A DNA stretch of 64,000 nucleotides from Zopfochytrium polystomum (GCA_025765615.1 JAIVFJ010000208.1:1-64000); one strand, 5' to 3'; positions 20,647 to 32,933 are shown, counted from the stretch's first letter. Notes: generated by a model from the sequence alone, not told the origin. Made by a program: numbers and translations.

Positions 20647-21070
20647 AGAGAGTGGCGACAGACAGGCATTTTTACCTCATTACTCATTTGTTGATCCTTG
20701 CATGGGTGTTTGAATAAAGAAAGAGGGAACTGAGCAACAATTATGAGTCGATTTTGGCTCCTCCGTTTTGGCGTCGCTGATAACAGGAAAGTGGCCCGCG
20801 AACGAGCAGACTCGCAAAAGTAGACAGTCAACGATTAATAATATTTTGCGCTGAGGCATTGCCAGTATTCGACTGTCGTCAGCCTCCGCTGCGTTAGTTA
20901 AAAGCTTCTTGAACCACAGGAATCTAATATCAGTTCCCCGATAATATTAGCAGCAGTAAAGCCCCTTGCGTGAAACAGTATGTATCCATATGTCATCGGC
21001 AATGCGACAGTATAATACTACTTGCAGAACTAAAAAAAGCCCTGACACGAGGAATTTATTTGTGCAAATT

Positions 21071-21985
21071 TTAATCCTTCTTCTCCGGCCCCAACACGTA
21101 CTCAACGGCCAGCTTCCTCCGCTGAACAATTTCATTCATCAGACAGCAAGCCACGGCGCCCACCAGACCTTCCCCCGCTCGAAATGCGATTTCCAACACC
21201 CTTGCGCCTTGTCGGCCAGCATATTGGTGAACATCATCACTGAATGCTGAGTACGCAAAAACGAACGCATTTACAATGCGGTCGTTCGCCTGGTCATCGG
21301 TATCAAGGGGGAATGACCTGCGCGAGCAAGCGCGCGCTGCTGTTGCGAATTCAGGAGCTGCCCTGAGAATCTCCAGCCATTTATCACGGCGTGCGAGTGA
21401 GTTAGGCAAATTTTCTGGGAGGAATTCCCTTTCAGCTTGCTCTGTTCGTTAAAGAGGGTGGAAGGAGAGTTTGATCAGTCAAAAGCATCAGATTTAACTA
21501 CAGACCAATAACACTTCTGGAAAAAGGAGTCCCTCGTGCCAGGCTAACTCAGTTTGAAGGCTCTCCCTGAAATTGAGGTCAATCTGAGGTGACATCTTGC
21601 CTCGTCCTCCCCATCCCAATGTCGAAAAAATCAACAGTTACTTACACTTTTCGGTTGATCTCCTCAATAAAGCGCTCCTTGTCGTTCGCAAGCAGCAACG
21701 CAGTTTCTGCCGCACTCTTCATGGCTGTAATAACCCTCTCTTTCTCAACGTCGCGGCTGGCAAAGACGGTGCAACGTGTTGGATGAACTACTTGAACATC
21801 GTAACTCGGAAGGGCCACTCCTGGGGTGCAGGAGTGCTCTCCAACATATGCTCGATCTCCTTTCTCAAATTCGGATCGATCACCTCTAAGGCGGACGGCG
21901 AAGAAGATAGCGGGGATGTGAAGGTGGAAGAAAAGGGCTGGGAGGATGGGGACGATGCGAGGGAGGACGAAGAAAACTTCGAGGA
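21071..21985 (-). CDS. Uncharacterised multi-exon protein (3' part; 5' end unresolved)
   Basis: I do not recognise this gene. Three exons can be joined in phase: about 21985 to 21646 (donor GTAAGT), 21566-21515 (acceptor TTTCAG), and 21439-21071. The product contains 'LFFHLHIPAIFFAVRLRGD', 'KGDRAYVGEHSCTPGVALP', a helical stretch 'EKERVITAMKSAAETALLL' and 'ANDKERFIEEINRKVESLQ', then 'NSLARRDKWLEILRAAPEF', and ends 'RKLAVEYVLGPEKKD'. No start codon is visible in the first exon, so a further upstream exon or decay is possible. 20647-21070 contains no gene. A GH5 relic lies just beyond on the other strand. Confidence 0.4.
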
Positions 21986-22184
21986 ACAGGGGGGGCGATC
22001 AAGACTGATGGCGGCGGCGGCAATTAAGGAGCAATCGCCGGTGCGGACAGCGGTGGTGGTGGTGGTGGTGGTGGTGGTCGCGGAGGCGGCGACGGCAGAG
22101 ATGGCGAGGGATGTTCTGGCGGACGTGACGGTTCGACGACAGGCACCCATCGTAACGGCGTGGCCCAGCCGCATTCGATGATGG

Positions 22185-22875
22185 CGCCACCTTCCGCAGC
22201 CTCAAAGGATTTGTCCGCCCTGACCCCATCCTTGTGCCAGGGAGCATCGTTCTTACCTCGTTTGACCTCGCGACCGCCACTTTCACATTTATCTTCCGCA
22301 ACCCCACTCTCGAGTCTCTCCACTCCGATCCAAGCAATCAAAGCGGCGAATCCATACCTTTTGCGCTGTGACCGCGTCGGAAATGTTTCCTCCTCACTCA
22401 CACAGCAATGGCAGCAGCCCGCACGACGTTTAAATATGCCTCCCGCGCCTCACGTTCCGGACCTCGACCACCTTCAAGTGCACGCCGCTTTCGTGCCGCA
22501 GGACCCCTTGATGTCTCGTCGCCCGCACAACCCATGAGTCAGCTGCGGAAACCGCAGCGTACAAGGTCGACCTCGCGATGCAGCAGCTGTGGTACAGGTG
22601 TGCGTGTGAGAGCACGTTGCAGAGACGCCATCGGGCAATGTCTCGAGTAAGGTAGGCTTGCGGGAGAGGAAACGACCCGCAGGTTTGGAGGTGAGCATCG
22701 GATTGTCGTACCCTCCGGAAACGGCGATGGAAAGAGACTGGAGATCGTTGCGAGGGAGGGCGTCGCGAGGGCGGCTGCTGTTGCACGGCAGAGGAGTGGT
22801 AAGGGGAAGGCCGGTTCGTCCTGGTTTTGGTTTTTGGGCTGGTGATCCGCTTTGTTTCGTCCAAACTTTCAGGTA
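22185..22875 (+). pseudogene. GH5 endoglycoceramidase-like gene, C-terminal fragment (copy 3)
   Basis: Only the C-terminal beta domain remains: 'GFVRPDPILVPGSIVLTSF' near 22206-22265 (copy 1: 'FVRPAPVLVPGEIRFTAF'), 'DLATATFTFIFRNPTLESL', then in another frame 'VPDLDHLQVHAAFVPQDPL', 'YKVDLAMQQLWYRC' and 'EHRIVVPSGNGDGKRLEIV'. Two or more frameshifts. The catalytic part is missing. Confidence 0.6.
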
Positions 22876-23370
22876 CCATTAAGACACTCTCCCCTTGGAG
22901 TCTATTAAATGTTTAGACACTGGTGAGCATGTATGCGCGCAGCGTACAAAAGCGGGCGGCCTCACACCAAGTGGGAGCCTATGAGCTTCACTCAAGAAAG
23001 CGAAGCCAAACGTGGCGGCTGATGATGAAGCAGTTGGTTCGAGGTGCAATTGGCCGAAAGGGTGAGAGCCGAAAGCGCACTGGGTAAATATTTCAATGGA
23101 GACGTGTTGATGAAGGCGTTTCAGCCTTACATAGACTGCGCCTGCATTGACACGACTTTGTTGCATGTTTTGTTTGTTCCAGTGCGATTTGCGCCGTGGA
23201 TGAGGTTTGTCGATGGATTTAGAATGTTCGTTGGAAGGCGGGAAGGGTGGAGTGGAGGGCTGGCGGGTGGAGGGTGTCTGCGGCGGGCACTGTGTCGATG
23301 TGAGAGATGAGAGGCCAAAAAGCAAAAAAGAAAACGGAGAAAAAAAAAAAAGAAAAGAAAAAAAGAAATC

Positions 23371-25464
23371 GCAAAGGCGTCGAAGCGAGCCCGTGCAGAG
23401 GCTGCAGTCGCTGCAGTCGCTGCTGCTGCTGCCGCAGGGCGCCTGTCGACCGTCAGCAAGACCGCAAGCACCGCCACCGTCGTCGACTCGGAGTCCTTGC
23501 GCATCTTGTCATCCAATTCACCTCTCCCCCAAAACGGGGGTCCTCTTCCGCCTCCACCAACGCCTCTCGTAGCTGGGTCGGAAAAAATCCTATTGGAGCC
23601 TGTAACGGGTCAAGTCTTTCCAGGACAGATGCTAGCTGTCATGGGACCGTCGGGAGCAGGTAAAACGACCCTTTTAGACGCTCTAGCTCGCCGTTTGCGT
23701 GGGGCGAAAGGAGATGTCTTCCTGGGCGACAAGCGAATAGACACAACGGCTCAAATGGCAACGGTCGGCTCCTACGTGGAGCAGGAAGATGACTTGCTCA
23801 GCCTGCTGACCGTTCGAGAGACAATCATGTACGCGGCTTTTCTGAGCGACCCCAAGGAGAAAACAGAGTTCCTACGAGGCAGAGTCGAGCACGTAAGATT
23901 CCAATATTTCCGATGTTTGCAACCGTGTTTAAGACTTCGTTCCCTTACTTCGCATATTTATGGTCACAGATTATCAACGCCATGGGTCTCGCGAAATGCG
24001 CAGACGTGCGTATCGGCAACCCGATTCAGAAGGGCATCTCAGGCGGCCAAAAGCGCCGCGTCACCATTGCACAATCCCTTGTTACGAATCCCCGTATTCT
24101 CTTCCTGGACGAGCCCACTTCTGGTCTCGACACAACCACCAGTCGTGAGGTCATGACGGCCATCAAGCGCATCGCAAAGGACACACAAATGGTTGTCATC
24201 GCCACTATCCACCAACCAAACTTCGAGACGCTCCGACTTTTCGACAGCCTGCTGGTTCTTGCTGAGGGGAAAACCATGTACTTTGGTGGAATTGAGGATA
24301 TGCCCGACTATGTGAGTTACTCTCCAACCACTACTCTTTCGTTTGCCACTGACTTGAAGAACAAAGTTCGAGGCTTTCGGATCACCTATTCCCCGATTTG
24401 CAAACCCAGCCGATCACGCAATTGATCTGGTTAATGCGGACTTCGAGTTAGCAACGGAATCCAACATTCGTCAGTCAATCTTGGCACTCGCACACTTCCA
24501 CCAGGGCCGTACGAGTGAGGCGGCTTCTGGGCTAAGGGGATCGTTCAACAAGTCAAGCATTACGGCATTGCCGTTGGCCCACGCAACCCACCGGTCTCAC
24601 TTCATTTCTCATACGCTCATCCTTAGCCACCGAATATTCGTTACTTACACTCGTAACTTTATCGCATACGGCGTTCGCGTTGGCATGTACTTTGGCATGG
24701 GTGTCATGATGGCACTGATCTGGTTGAAGCTGGGTTCGAACGCCTCGACCGTGAACGACCGACTCTCAGTACATTTCTTCTCGGTTGCGTTCCTCTCGTT
24801 CATGTCTGTGGCTGGCATTCCGGCCTTTCTCGAAGAGCGCAGCGTGTTCATTCGCGAAAAACACAACGGGCTCTACACAGCGCTGCCCTACGTTCTCGCC
24901 AATTCGCTCGTTAATATTCCGTTCCTGTTTCTCTGCGCCATGGTCTTCGCCGCAATCGCCTACTACTCAATCGGTCTGAACGCCCCAGCTGGGTCGTTTT
25001 TCTCTTTCATAGCGTATCTATTTCTCGCTATATACGCAGCAGAATCGCAGGTGATCCTTGTCGCCTCTCTCCTTCCCATTTTCGTCGCCGCCCTTGCCAT
25101 CGCGTCCTTCGCGAACGGTTTTTGGATGTGCGTGCAGGGCTACTTTATCAAGGCGATATCCCTTCCGAGGTTCTGGCGGTACTCTTTCCACTACATGGAC
25201 TATCAAAAGTACGCTTTCGAACTGCTCGTGAACAATGATTTTTCCAATCTGGTATTTGACTGTGGACGCGACGCAGCTGGCAACTGCCTCCAATGTTCCT
25301 ACCCCAGCTCCGCCCCAGCCAACTCTTGCCAAATGTACGGCGAGGATGTGCTAGCATATTTAGAAATCGGAGGGATAAAGTACTGGGAGTGGATCGTTAT
25401 TTTGGTTGGAATTTCGATTCTTTTCAGGGTCTGCTGGTATGCTGTTCTTGCAAGGAGTAAATGA
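23371..25464 (+). CDS. ABCG-type half-transporter (white/WBC family)
   Basis: Exons to 23892, 23970-24311 and 24367-25464. The N-terminal nucleotide-binding domain has Walker A 'GPSGAGKTTLLD', signature 'ISGGQKRRVT', Walker B 'ILFLDEPTSGLD' and H-loop 'ATIHQP'. It is followed by 'FANPADHAIDLVNADF' and an ABC2-type membrane domain with about six hydrophobic segments; the order NBD-TMD is diagnostic of ABCG. It would act as a dimer exporting lipids or xenobiotics. The reading frame is open upstream to 23311 through an A-rich and Ala-rich stretch, but no in-frame ATG precedes the NBD. A 5' exon or an indel in the A-rich tract is therefore likely, and the start given is only the point where protein-like sequence begins. 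Confidence 0.85.
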
Positions 25465-25914
25465 GTGATCTCTTTCCGATCCACCTGAACCGCGAACGTT
25501 TCTTGTTGTTATTTGTTTCTCTTTACAGTAATGGGCTTTGTTTTCCCACGCCGTGTTTTGCTTCGAGCTACTAAAGTTCCTTTCCAGCGAAGGTTACGCC
25601 AAACATTAGATATTATTCAACATTGGAGGAGATTTGGAAGGCATTCCGCTGAAAAAGAGAAAATGATCGCGGCAACAGGTGCCTTGACTCCTGAGCAGCG
25701 ATCAAGACAGCCCACATTCATCAGGAAGACGTTCAAGCGACCTTTGTGTTTGCTTTTTACTTCCTTTGTGATTCATTCAAAAAAAAATTCATATCAAGAG
25801 GTGGCTGTTTTGGTAGGTTGTTGATTCGGATGAAACATCCTGGCAGTAAAATACAAGAAAGCGAAAGGGATTAAATCGAGAAAAGCGTTCACAAATAGGC
25901 ACGGCTACGACGGG

Positions 25915-27462
25915 TCACTCCTGCGGAGCTTCTTTGCCATCCTCCTCTTCAAACTCTTCCTCGTCCTCGGCTGTTGCGTCCTGGTACTGCTGGTACTCGG
26001 AAACGAGGTCGTTCATGTTCGACTCCGCCTCGGTGAACTCCATCTCGTCCATGCCCTCACCGGTGTACCAGTGCAGGAAAGCCTTGCGCTTGAACATGGC
26101 CGTAAACTGCTCCGAGACGCGTTTAAACAGCTCCTGAATGGCCGTCGAGTTGCCGATGAATGTGGCCGACATCTTGAGGCCCCGCGGTGGGATATCGCAG
26201 ACGGCCATCTTAAAGTTGTTTGGGATCCACTCGACAAAGTACGAAGAGTTTTTGTTCTGGATGTTGAGCATTTGCTCCTCGACTTCGTTCATCGACATCT
26301 TGCCGCGGAACACGGCCGCGGCGGTGAGGTAGCGGCCGTGGCGCGGGTCCGACGCCGCCATCATGTTCTTGGGGTCGAACATCTGCTGCGTCAGCTCGGG
26401 GACGGTCAGGGACCGGAACTTCTGCGAGCCAGCGGCGGTGAGCGGCGCAAATCCGACCATGAAGAAGTGGAGCCGCGGGAAGGGCACGAGGTTCACAGCC
26501 AGCTTCCTCAGGTCCGAGTTCAGCTGGCCCGGGAAGCGCAGGGACGTCGTCACGCCGGACATGACGGCGGACACGAGGTGGTTCAAGTCGGAGAAGGCCG
26601 GACTCTGCAGCTTGAGGGTGCGGAAGCAGATGTCGTACAGGGCTTCGTTGTCGATGCAAAAGGTCTCGTCTGAGTTTTCCACGAGCTGGTGGACGGAGAG
26701 GGTGGCGTTGTACGGCTCGACAACTGTGTCGGAGACCTTGGGCGAGGGAACGACGGAGAAGGTGCACATCATGCGGTCCGGGTATTCTTCGCGGATCTTG
26801 GAGATGAGGAGTGTGCCCATACCAGCGCCGGTGCCGCCGCCGAGGGAGTGGGCGAGCTGGAAGCCTTGCAGACAGTCAGTCGCTTCGGCCTCCTTGCGGA
26901 CGACGTCGAGGACCGTGTCGACGAGCTCGGCGCCTTCAGTGTAGTGGCCTTTGGCCCAGTTGTTACCTGCCCCAGACTGCCCGTAGACAAAGTTGTCCTA
27001 TTATTGATTGTGCGGCGAAGACGGTAGTTCAGAAGAGCAGCAGTGGCCTGATCGTTGCAGCCCTCATTCGCCATGCGTGGCCAGAGATGATCATACAAAT
27101 CCCGCTCCCACTTCGGACTACATTCACGTGCGGCTCACCGGTCGGAACAGAGCGCCGACGGGACCGGCTCTCGCCGAGTCCATCGTACCTGGCTCCAAAT
27201 CGACAAGGACGGCGCGCGGAACATACTTGCCGCTGCTTGCCTCGTTGTAGTAAACGTTGATTCGCTGGAGCTGCTCGTCAGGGATGGACCCGCTGTAGTT
27301 CCCAGCAGCGTCAATGCCGTGCTCGTCTGAGATGACCTCCCAGAATTTGGCACCGATCTGTTGCGTGAAGAGGGGTGAGAGGAGGGAAGTGAACTGCGCA
27401 GGAGGTCAGTCGAATACCTGGTTGCCGCACTGGCCGACCTGAACGTGCACGATTTCCCTCAT
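25915..27462 (-). CDS. TUB2: Beta-tubulin
   Basis: Exons 27462-27418, 27357-27139 and 26997-25915 give exactly 448 aa. The N-terminus is [15 protein letters not shown] (the MREI autoregulatory motif), with the first intron right after codon 15. The GTP-binding '[12 protein letters not shown]' and a Glu-rich tail ([17 protein letters not shown]) are present. It forms alpha/beta dimers in microtubules, including flagella if the fungus is zoosporic. All intron phases fit. 25465-25914 downstream and 27463-27967 upstream hold no other gene I can support. Confidence 0.97.
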
Positions 27463-27967
27463 GGTGTCGTGGATATTCGAGTGGCGGGTCGAGGCCGAAT
27501 TGGAACGGGCTTCCGTGCTGCTATTTATGTAATCATTTTTTTCCTTGGATTTTTTTTAACACCTGCCCGAGTCCATTCGGAATTCGGCTGGATGAACGAA
27601 ACGCACTCACACACTGCGGGAGACAGAGACAGATAAATTAATAGAAAACACCCTGCTGAAATCATTTCAGCAACCCACTATTCTAAAGCAACGGAAGTCT
27701 GGCTTCCGATGAGGGAACCACAAGAAGAGGAGCGGACACGCATGATCCGTCGTTTCAAGCGAGTAGTTTCGCAATTACAGAAGCCGAACATTTGCGGCAG
27801 GGCGTTTCAATAAGCGGCCTCTCGCGGCCCGTTTTCAATTTACAACGGGAGCACATAAATATTGAGCCAACGAGCTGGCCAACGAGAAAGGAAACTTCGC
27901 AGAACAGGGGTTCGTCAATGGAAAACGAAATAAAAAAATCCAGAAAAAAAATTAAAAAAACAAGCAA

Positions 27968-30457
27968 TCACTTTCCACCCCTTCCACGCCGGCCGCGTCC
28001 GCCACCAACACCGCGCGGTTCCACCCGCGTTGCCAACGGCGCCACCCCCTCGCCCCTCTTCTCTGCCATTCCCTCCCCACCCCCCGTGACACCCGCCGGA
28101 TGCGTCGTCTTGAGCATCTTCGTCCTCCTCGTCTCGACGCCCCCACGGCCGCCGCCAACCCCACGCTCCGCGTCCTCCACCACCGTCGCTCCCGTCCTCC
28201 CAACCGCCATCGCCACCGGCCCGCGCCTCCGCGCCCTCATCCACCCCACCACCCGCGCAATCTCGTGCTTCCGCACATAATACGCCTCGACGCAGTCCCC
28301 CGTCGCGCGCGTCTTGACATACTCGCGGGAGATGATCGTAAAGCTCTTGCCGACGGCTGCGAGGCCGCGAGCGAGGGCGTCGAGCTCGTGGGGCAGCCAG
28401 GCCGGGGCGGGGAGGAGCGTGGCTTCGACGGGGAGGTGGTGCGTGTGGGCCGTGTGGGTTTCGTCGTACGGGTGCGCGAAGCGGTGGAGGTCGGGGTGGG
28501 GCGGGGCGAGCGGGGGGTTGGGGTCGAGCCAGCGCCAGCGTAGGCGCTTTGTGGATGGGCGAGCGGGTTGCGGTTCCAAAGCAGGTGCCGACGACGGATC
28601 CCGGGGTCGATTGGCCGGGGTGGGGTTCGTCATGGGGAGGGTATCTGTTGATCCCGCGAGCGATTCTCGCCCGGATACGGGCCTCCCCGCGCGCACTGGC
28701 TCGAACGGCGGGGGTGTCGGCAGCCGGCCCTGCTCCGTGTACTTTACCCTCACGTCGGCGGGCGCCAGCGACACGTTTGTCCTGAGCGTGCTGAACTCGG
28801 GGTCGATGATCCCGGTAGGTGGCGGCACCGCCCGCGTCTTGCCCGTCGGCGCGAGTCGCGGACGCGGCACAAACATCCACGCGGGCACGTCAAACCTTCG
28901 GCGGCAGCGTTCCTCGGGGGATGGCAGGCCGCCGGCGTCCCCGCCGCCAACGACGAGTTCGGGGATCGGGCACGCCATCTTGGTGATGGAGTATGGCTTG
29001 GGCGCGGTGCGCGAGAACGCGGCGGCCAGCACGTGCTCGACGGCGTCGGGGTCACCCTTCCGCGTGCTGCGGACGGCGACGGTGCGGACCGGGCGGCGTG
29101 GGGCGGCGGAGGCAGCTGGCGCGAGCGCTGTGGTCGAGGAGTCCGGGCCGAGTGCGAGGTCGCGGTCGGCGCCGCGTCGCTTGCGGGCGGCTCTGGCGAT
29201 CGCGGGAATGTTTTCTGCCGCGGACCCGGAGGCGCTGGTAGGTGTCCCGGGAACGGCACGCTTGGTGGGTGGGCTGCTCTTTGCAGTGGTTTCCTTTGGC
29301 TCCGGTGTTGCCTCCTTTCCTGCTGGCGAAGATGCAGAGTTATCGACAAGATGTGCCGATCTGGGCAAATTCTTCTGAGAAGTCTTTTCGATCGGCTCTT
29401 CCGCTCCTTCCACTGAATGTGCAGTCGAGGAGAGCGCTTCGTCGATCTTCTTGGCCGCGGTGGGCGAAGGAATGCTGTTGATCACGGCCTTTTCTGCTGC
29501 CACCGTTGGGGTGGCCGCCACGGGTTTGTCTGGAATCACGATCCTACCTACGCTCTGGATGCTCGCAGTCGCGATCTTCGGTTCCTTGCTTTCAGAAGCC
29601 TCACCCACAGTTGATGGTTGGTCGGCTCCCTCCTCGCGCTTCACGCGAACCGCCGATTCAACTGCCGCAGGCCCACCATCTGTTAATCCCTCCGCCTCGT
29701 CCAGTACGGCGCATTTCCTTTTGCGCCGTTTCGGTTGCTGGACGATCGGCGTCAGGCTCGCAAGAACCGGCGTCGTGGGCGTCGATCGGCCCTCTGGCGG
29801 AGTGGCCGTGCCGCCGGTCGCGATCGCAACGGCTTCGGCCGTGCGCCGCCGGGTGGCGTACCGCGCCTGTGTCTGCGGCAGCTCCGACACGAGCTCTCCA
29901 AACGGGTTGTCCAACCGAAGGCCGTCGCGGCGGCGGCGGGTGCCGACGGACCCCTTCCGCGACTGTGGGGCGGCGTCCGCGGGCGATTCTGAGGATGGCT
30001 CGCCGTCGGGCGCGGGCGTTGTTGGCGAGAGTTTGAAGGGGTCGGCAGTGCTGGGCGATTCGAGCTTCGTGGCCGGGTTTGTATGGGGTTCGACGTGCAA
30101 TTTGTGTTGCCCTTTCTTCCCTGTTTCCACGGGGATAATAGGCTCCGCCGAATTGCTGGAACCACCGCCTGCGCGGGTGTTGTCCGGTCCATCGCTGTTT
30201 GAGGTCAGGCAGTTGACGCCGGGGGAAGGCAGTGCCGAAATCAACGTCTTCGGCGCGGCGTCGCCGGGGCCCGCCGCGGCACCGACCGCAACAGACACAT
30301 CCACGGGCGTGAGGCGCTTTCCAGCTGGGATGCTGCCGTCCGCTGCAGCTGGGGCGTTTGGTGCCGCGTCGGGATTCGCGGGCAGGAGCAGTTGGGGTTG
30401 ACGGGCAATTTCAAACTCCGCAGGTTGTCTGGACATTGCTCCTGCTGTGTGTGACAT
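27968..30457 (-). CDS. SANT/Myb-like domain nuclear protein
   Basis: An 829-aa protein without introns, starting 'MSHTAGAMSRQPAEFE'; a second ATG 21 nt in is an alternative. Most of the sequence is Ser/Pro/Ala/Thr-rich and probably disordered, with basic clusters 'QQPKRRKRKC' near residue 240 that could act as nuclear signals. Near residues 685-730, 'LPHELDALARGLAAVGKSF', 'TIISREYVKTRATGD' and 'CVEAYYVRKHE' match a SANT domain of the ELM2-SANT/MTA/RERE corepressor type (GK.F..I, V..YY..K). A chromatin-corepressor role is inferred. An ELM2 domain is not evident. A long plus-strand frame (28314-29378) is its shadow. Confidence 0.7.
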   Translation of the reverse strand: MSHTAGAMSRQPAEFEIARQPQLLLPANPDAAPNAPAAADGSIPAGKRLTPVDVSVAVGAAAGPGDAAPKTLISALPSPGVNCLTSNSDGPDNTRAGGGSSNSAEPIIPVETGKKGQHKLHVEPHTNPATKLESPSTADPFKLSPTTPAPDGEPSSESPADAAPQSRKGSVGTRRRRDGLRLDNPFGELVSELPQTQARYATRRRTAEAVAIATGGTATPPEGRSTPTTPVLASLTPIVQQPKRRKRKCAVLDEAEGLTDGGPAAVESAVRVKREEGADQPSTVGEASESKEPKIATASIQSVGRIVIPDKPVAATPTVAAEKAVINSIPSPTAAKKIDEALSSTAHSVEGAEEPIEKTSQKNLPRSAHLVDNSASSPAGKEATPEPKETTAKSSPPTKRAVPGTPTSASGSAAENIPAIARAARKRRGADRDLALGPDSSTTALAPAASAAPRRPVRTVAVRSTRKGDPDAVEHVLAAAFSRTAPKPYSITKMACPIPELVVGGGDAGGLPSPEERCRRRFDVPAWMFVPRPRLAPTGKTRAVPPPTGIIDPEFSTLRTNVSLAPADVRVKYTEQGRLPTPPPFEPVRAGRPVSGRESLAGSTDTLPMTNPTPANRPRDPSSAPALEPQPARPSTKRLRWRWLDPNPPLAPPHPDLHRFAHPYDETHTAHTHHLPVEATLLPAPAWLPHELDALARGLAAVGKSFTIISREYVKTRATGDCVEAYYVRKHEIARVVGWMRARRRGPVAMAVGRTGATVVEDAERGVGGGRGGVETRRTKMLKTTHPAGVTGGGEGMAEKRGEGVAPLATRVEPRGVGGGRGRRGRGGK

Positions 30458-32930
30458 GTCAGTGCGATCAAACAGGAAAATGGAAACGGAGAAAAAAAAA
30501 AAAAACAGAAAAGGCGTTGATTGGTTGGAAGGCAAGCAAACAATCAACTCGGGAGGAGGAGGGTTTGAGGTGTTTGACGCAACAGAGAACCGCCCACATC
30601 GCCAACAGCACGCTTGGCGCTACCTGGCGCGATGGATCGCAGCATCACCATTCCACCTAAGCCCACCAGCCTTCGCGAGTGAAAGGGGTTGAAGGCGACC
30701 AAGTGAATGGCGGGGAAGGGGGTGGGGGGTAAAGGTAGCAAACGCAGAGTAGACACACGATACCAACGATCCAGGGGGCCAAAAAAAAGATCAAAAAAGG
30801 AGGGTGTGGCGCTTCCAAAGAATCGCCCGTGGAGCCCTCCAAGAAGAGCCCGATTACATGCCCTCCCGGGGCCGATCGCCCGCAGGCGAAGAGGCAGGCA
30901 CGGCTCAGAAGCGCAACACAACAAAAATAAAGAAAAACAAGCAACAGCTTTCACGAAACAAGCAGCTTTGAGATTCAAAGCTCAAAACACAAACCTCCCG
31001 CGAGAGGGTGACGTGCTTGCGTGAAGCGGCCAACATCGACTCGAACGAAGGAAAACAACGGAAAAAAGCGAATAGAGTCGGGAAATCGAGAGGCTCAAAC
31101 CTTGGCCTATTTTTTTTTCGTACCTTTTCAGGGAAACGGTGCTGATTTGTTGGATTGCTGTCACTCTCTTTGCTCTTTGGAGGTGTTCGCTATCTACACG
31201 GTCCGTGCAGGAGGGGGGGAAGCGGGGGAAGGTCAATGGGGGTCGCCGGCAGCGGGGGGTGGGTGGGTGGGGAAGGCGACGTGGCCGCGTCTCTGACCGC
31301 GGCGTCGACCTGAGCGAGACAGAGGGTGAAAGGGAGGAAGAGACTCGAGAGAGAGGGACAGAGACAGGGTGTGTGCTCTCCAGTCTGCACCAAAAAAATT
31401 TTTTTTCGTTTTGCCCCCTTTGTTTTTCCAAGTGCTACTTATTGGTGACGAGTTTGTCCTTCCCACTCACAGCCAGGCACCCCAACTGTGAGGCCTTAGG
31501 GTTGAGACGGAAGCAACCAAAGTGCGAAGGGGTGGTAGAAGAGGAAATATGGTGGTCGACGGCAAAAGCTGTCTGCATACCCCTTGCCAAACACCCTCCC
31601 CCCCACTCCCCGCATTCCGATTTCTTTGAACCATGGTTTTGTTATTGTTACCATCCGCGAGTCACAGATGGAACCATCCTCCACCTACTGAGAAGAAGAA
31701 CTACGCAATCGCTGTATGAGGCATCTGCTCCAAATAAAACGGTCGCCGTTGTGGGTTGAGCAGCAGTCCTTTTCTCAATTTCAGCAAATGTGGTTTTTCA
31801 CATGGGTGCCCAATTGATGACACAAACGTTGTTTGCCCAAATCACGGGGATCTTGATCCGAGGCGCGATCGTTCAAATCGTGGTATGCTAAAGACGTTTG
31901 ATCGCCAGTGCCCGCTTTAATCCCCTATCGAGCAATTAAGTTGACCTCCACTTTTTGCAGAATGTAACCCGTTTCGTCCCAACCCCAACCACATCAAGAG
32001 CTCGTGAGCGGTCTGGCTCTCCGAACCTATCACGAACAACCGAAAGTCGGCTCTCGCTTCCCATGATTGGTGGCGCTTTAGGTTAAAGCTGAGAAGGTTG
32101 CTTATTCGATGCGACCCACAGTCGAAGGATAGACCGATCTTTGCACCGCGAGTTTACAGCAGTACAGCACAAAACGGCTGTGGTTCAAATACTAGGGCTC
32201 ACGCTTCACTTGCCGTTAAGATCAGCTACTCGCCAATGCTCACGGATCTAAATGAAAACGATTGACGCGATGAGAAAGCGTTAAATGCGAAGCAGGCAAT
32301 CGAGACGTTCAGGCTGGCTCAGATCGCTGGTGGCGTTCGTTTGCGCACCTAATTGGGTTGGGGGCCAAACGGCTGGTCCGGGATGAGCTTCACGATATTT
32401 TGCCTCACAGAAGACCTCTCATATCTTATTCCAGCCAACTGACTGAGCTATTTCTTACTCACGTAACGAACGCCCGTTACTGCCCATACGGCCTCGACCA
32501 AAGATGAGGTGTTTGTCTCGGCGAAACGCAGAAACAAGATTTTATTTGTCAGTTGGCCTTGACAACCATGGACAACGACTCTCAAACCTGATGCGCTATG
32601 GCTTTCTCTTGAATGCGATTCTTGGGGCGGTGTAAAGGTCGTTCGGCGGATCGTTCATTCTGCGGCACATTTCAGATGCTGAGCCCACCTCCAATTTCCC
32701 CTGCCACGGTCATCTTATCAGCAATTGCGGACAGTGTGGCTGATCGGCGTGTTCTTTTTTCCTTCGTCACAAACCAACTTCTTGGTGGCTGGCAGGCTTG
32801 GCGTCTGTCTTCTTAGCATCCTTGCCGACTTGAATCCCCGAACGTGGCTTGCAGTGCTGGGACTCGCCCCAGCACAAGAGCGACACAAGAATGGATCCAA
32901 GCAAAGTGTGGCCGGCTGGGCGCTTGTACA
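30458..32930. other. Long intergenic region without recognised gene
   Basis: About 2.5 kb. The first kilobase has purine-rich tracts and several short overlapping frames on both strands with low-complexity translations. From about 31760 to 32610 no frame above 60 codons exists and the composition is less GC-rich. I found no tRNA, no snRNA supported over its length, and no repeat. It may hold regulatory DNA or a decayed element. Confidence 0.5.
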
Positions 32931-32933
32931 ACG

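Noticed and set aside
25513..25824. 103-codon plus-strand frame after the ABCG gene
   Set aside because: No domain, ends in low-complexity sequence and lies in the 3' region between two convergent genes; probably untranslated.
28314..29378. 354-codon plus-strand frame
   Set aside because: Fully antisense to the SANT-domain gene in a GC-rich region; the translation is low-complexity and has no domain.
31139..31759. 206-codon plus-strand frame
   Set aside because: Low-complexity, no domain, no promoter or splice support, and overlapping frames on the other strand are equally long.
31856..31869. 14-nt identity to the U4 snRNA 5' stem-loop (ATCCGAGGCGCGAT)
   Set aside because: The flanking sequence lacks the U4 5' end, the U6-pairing regions and an Sm site, so a U4 gene is not supported; at most a chance match or a tiny relic.
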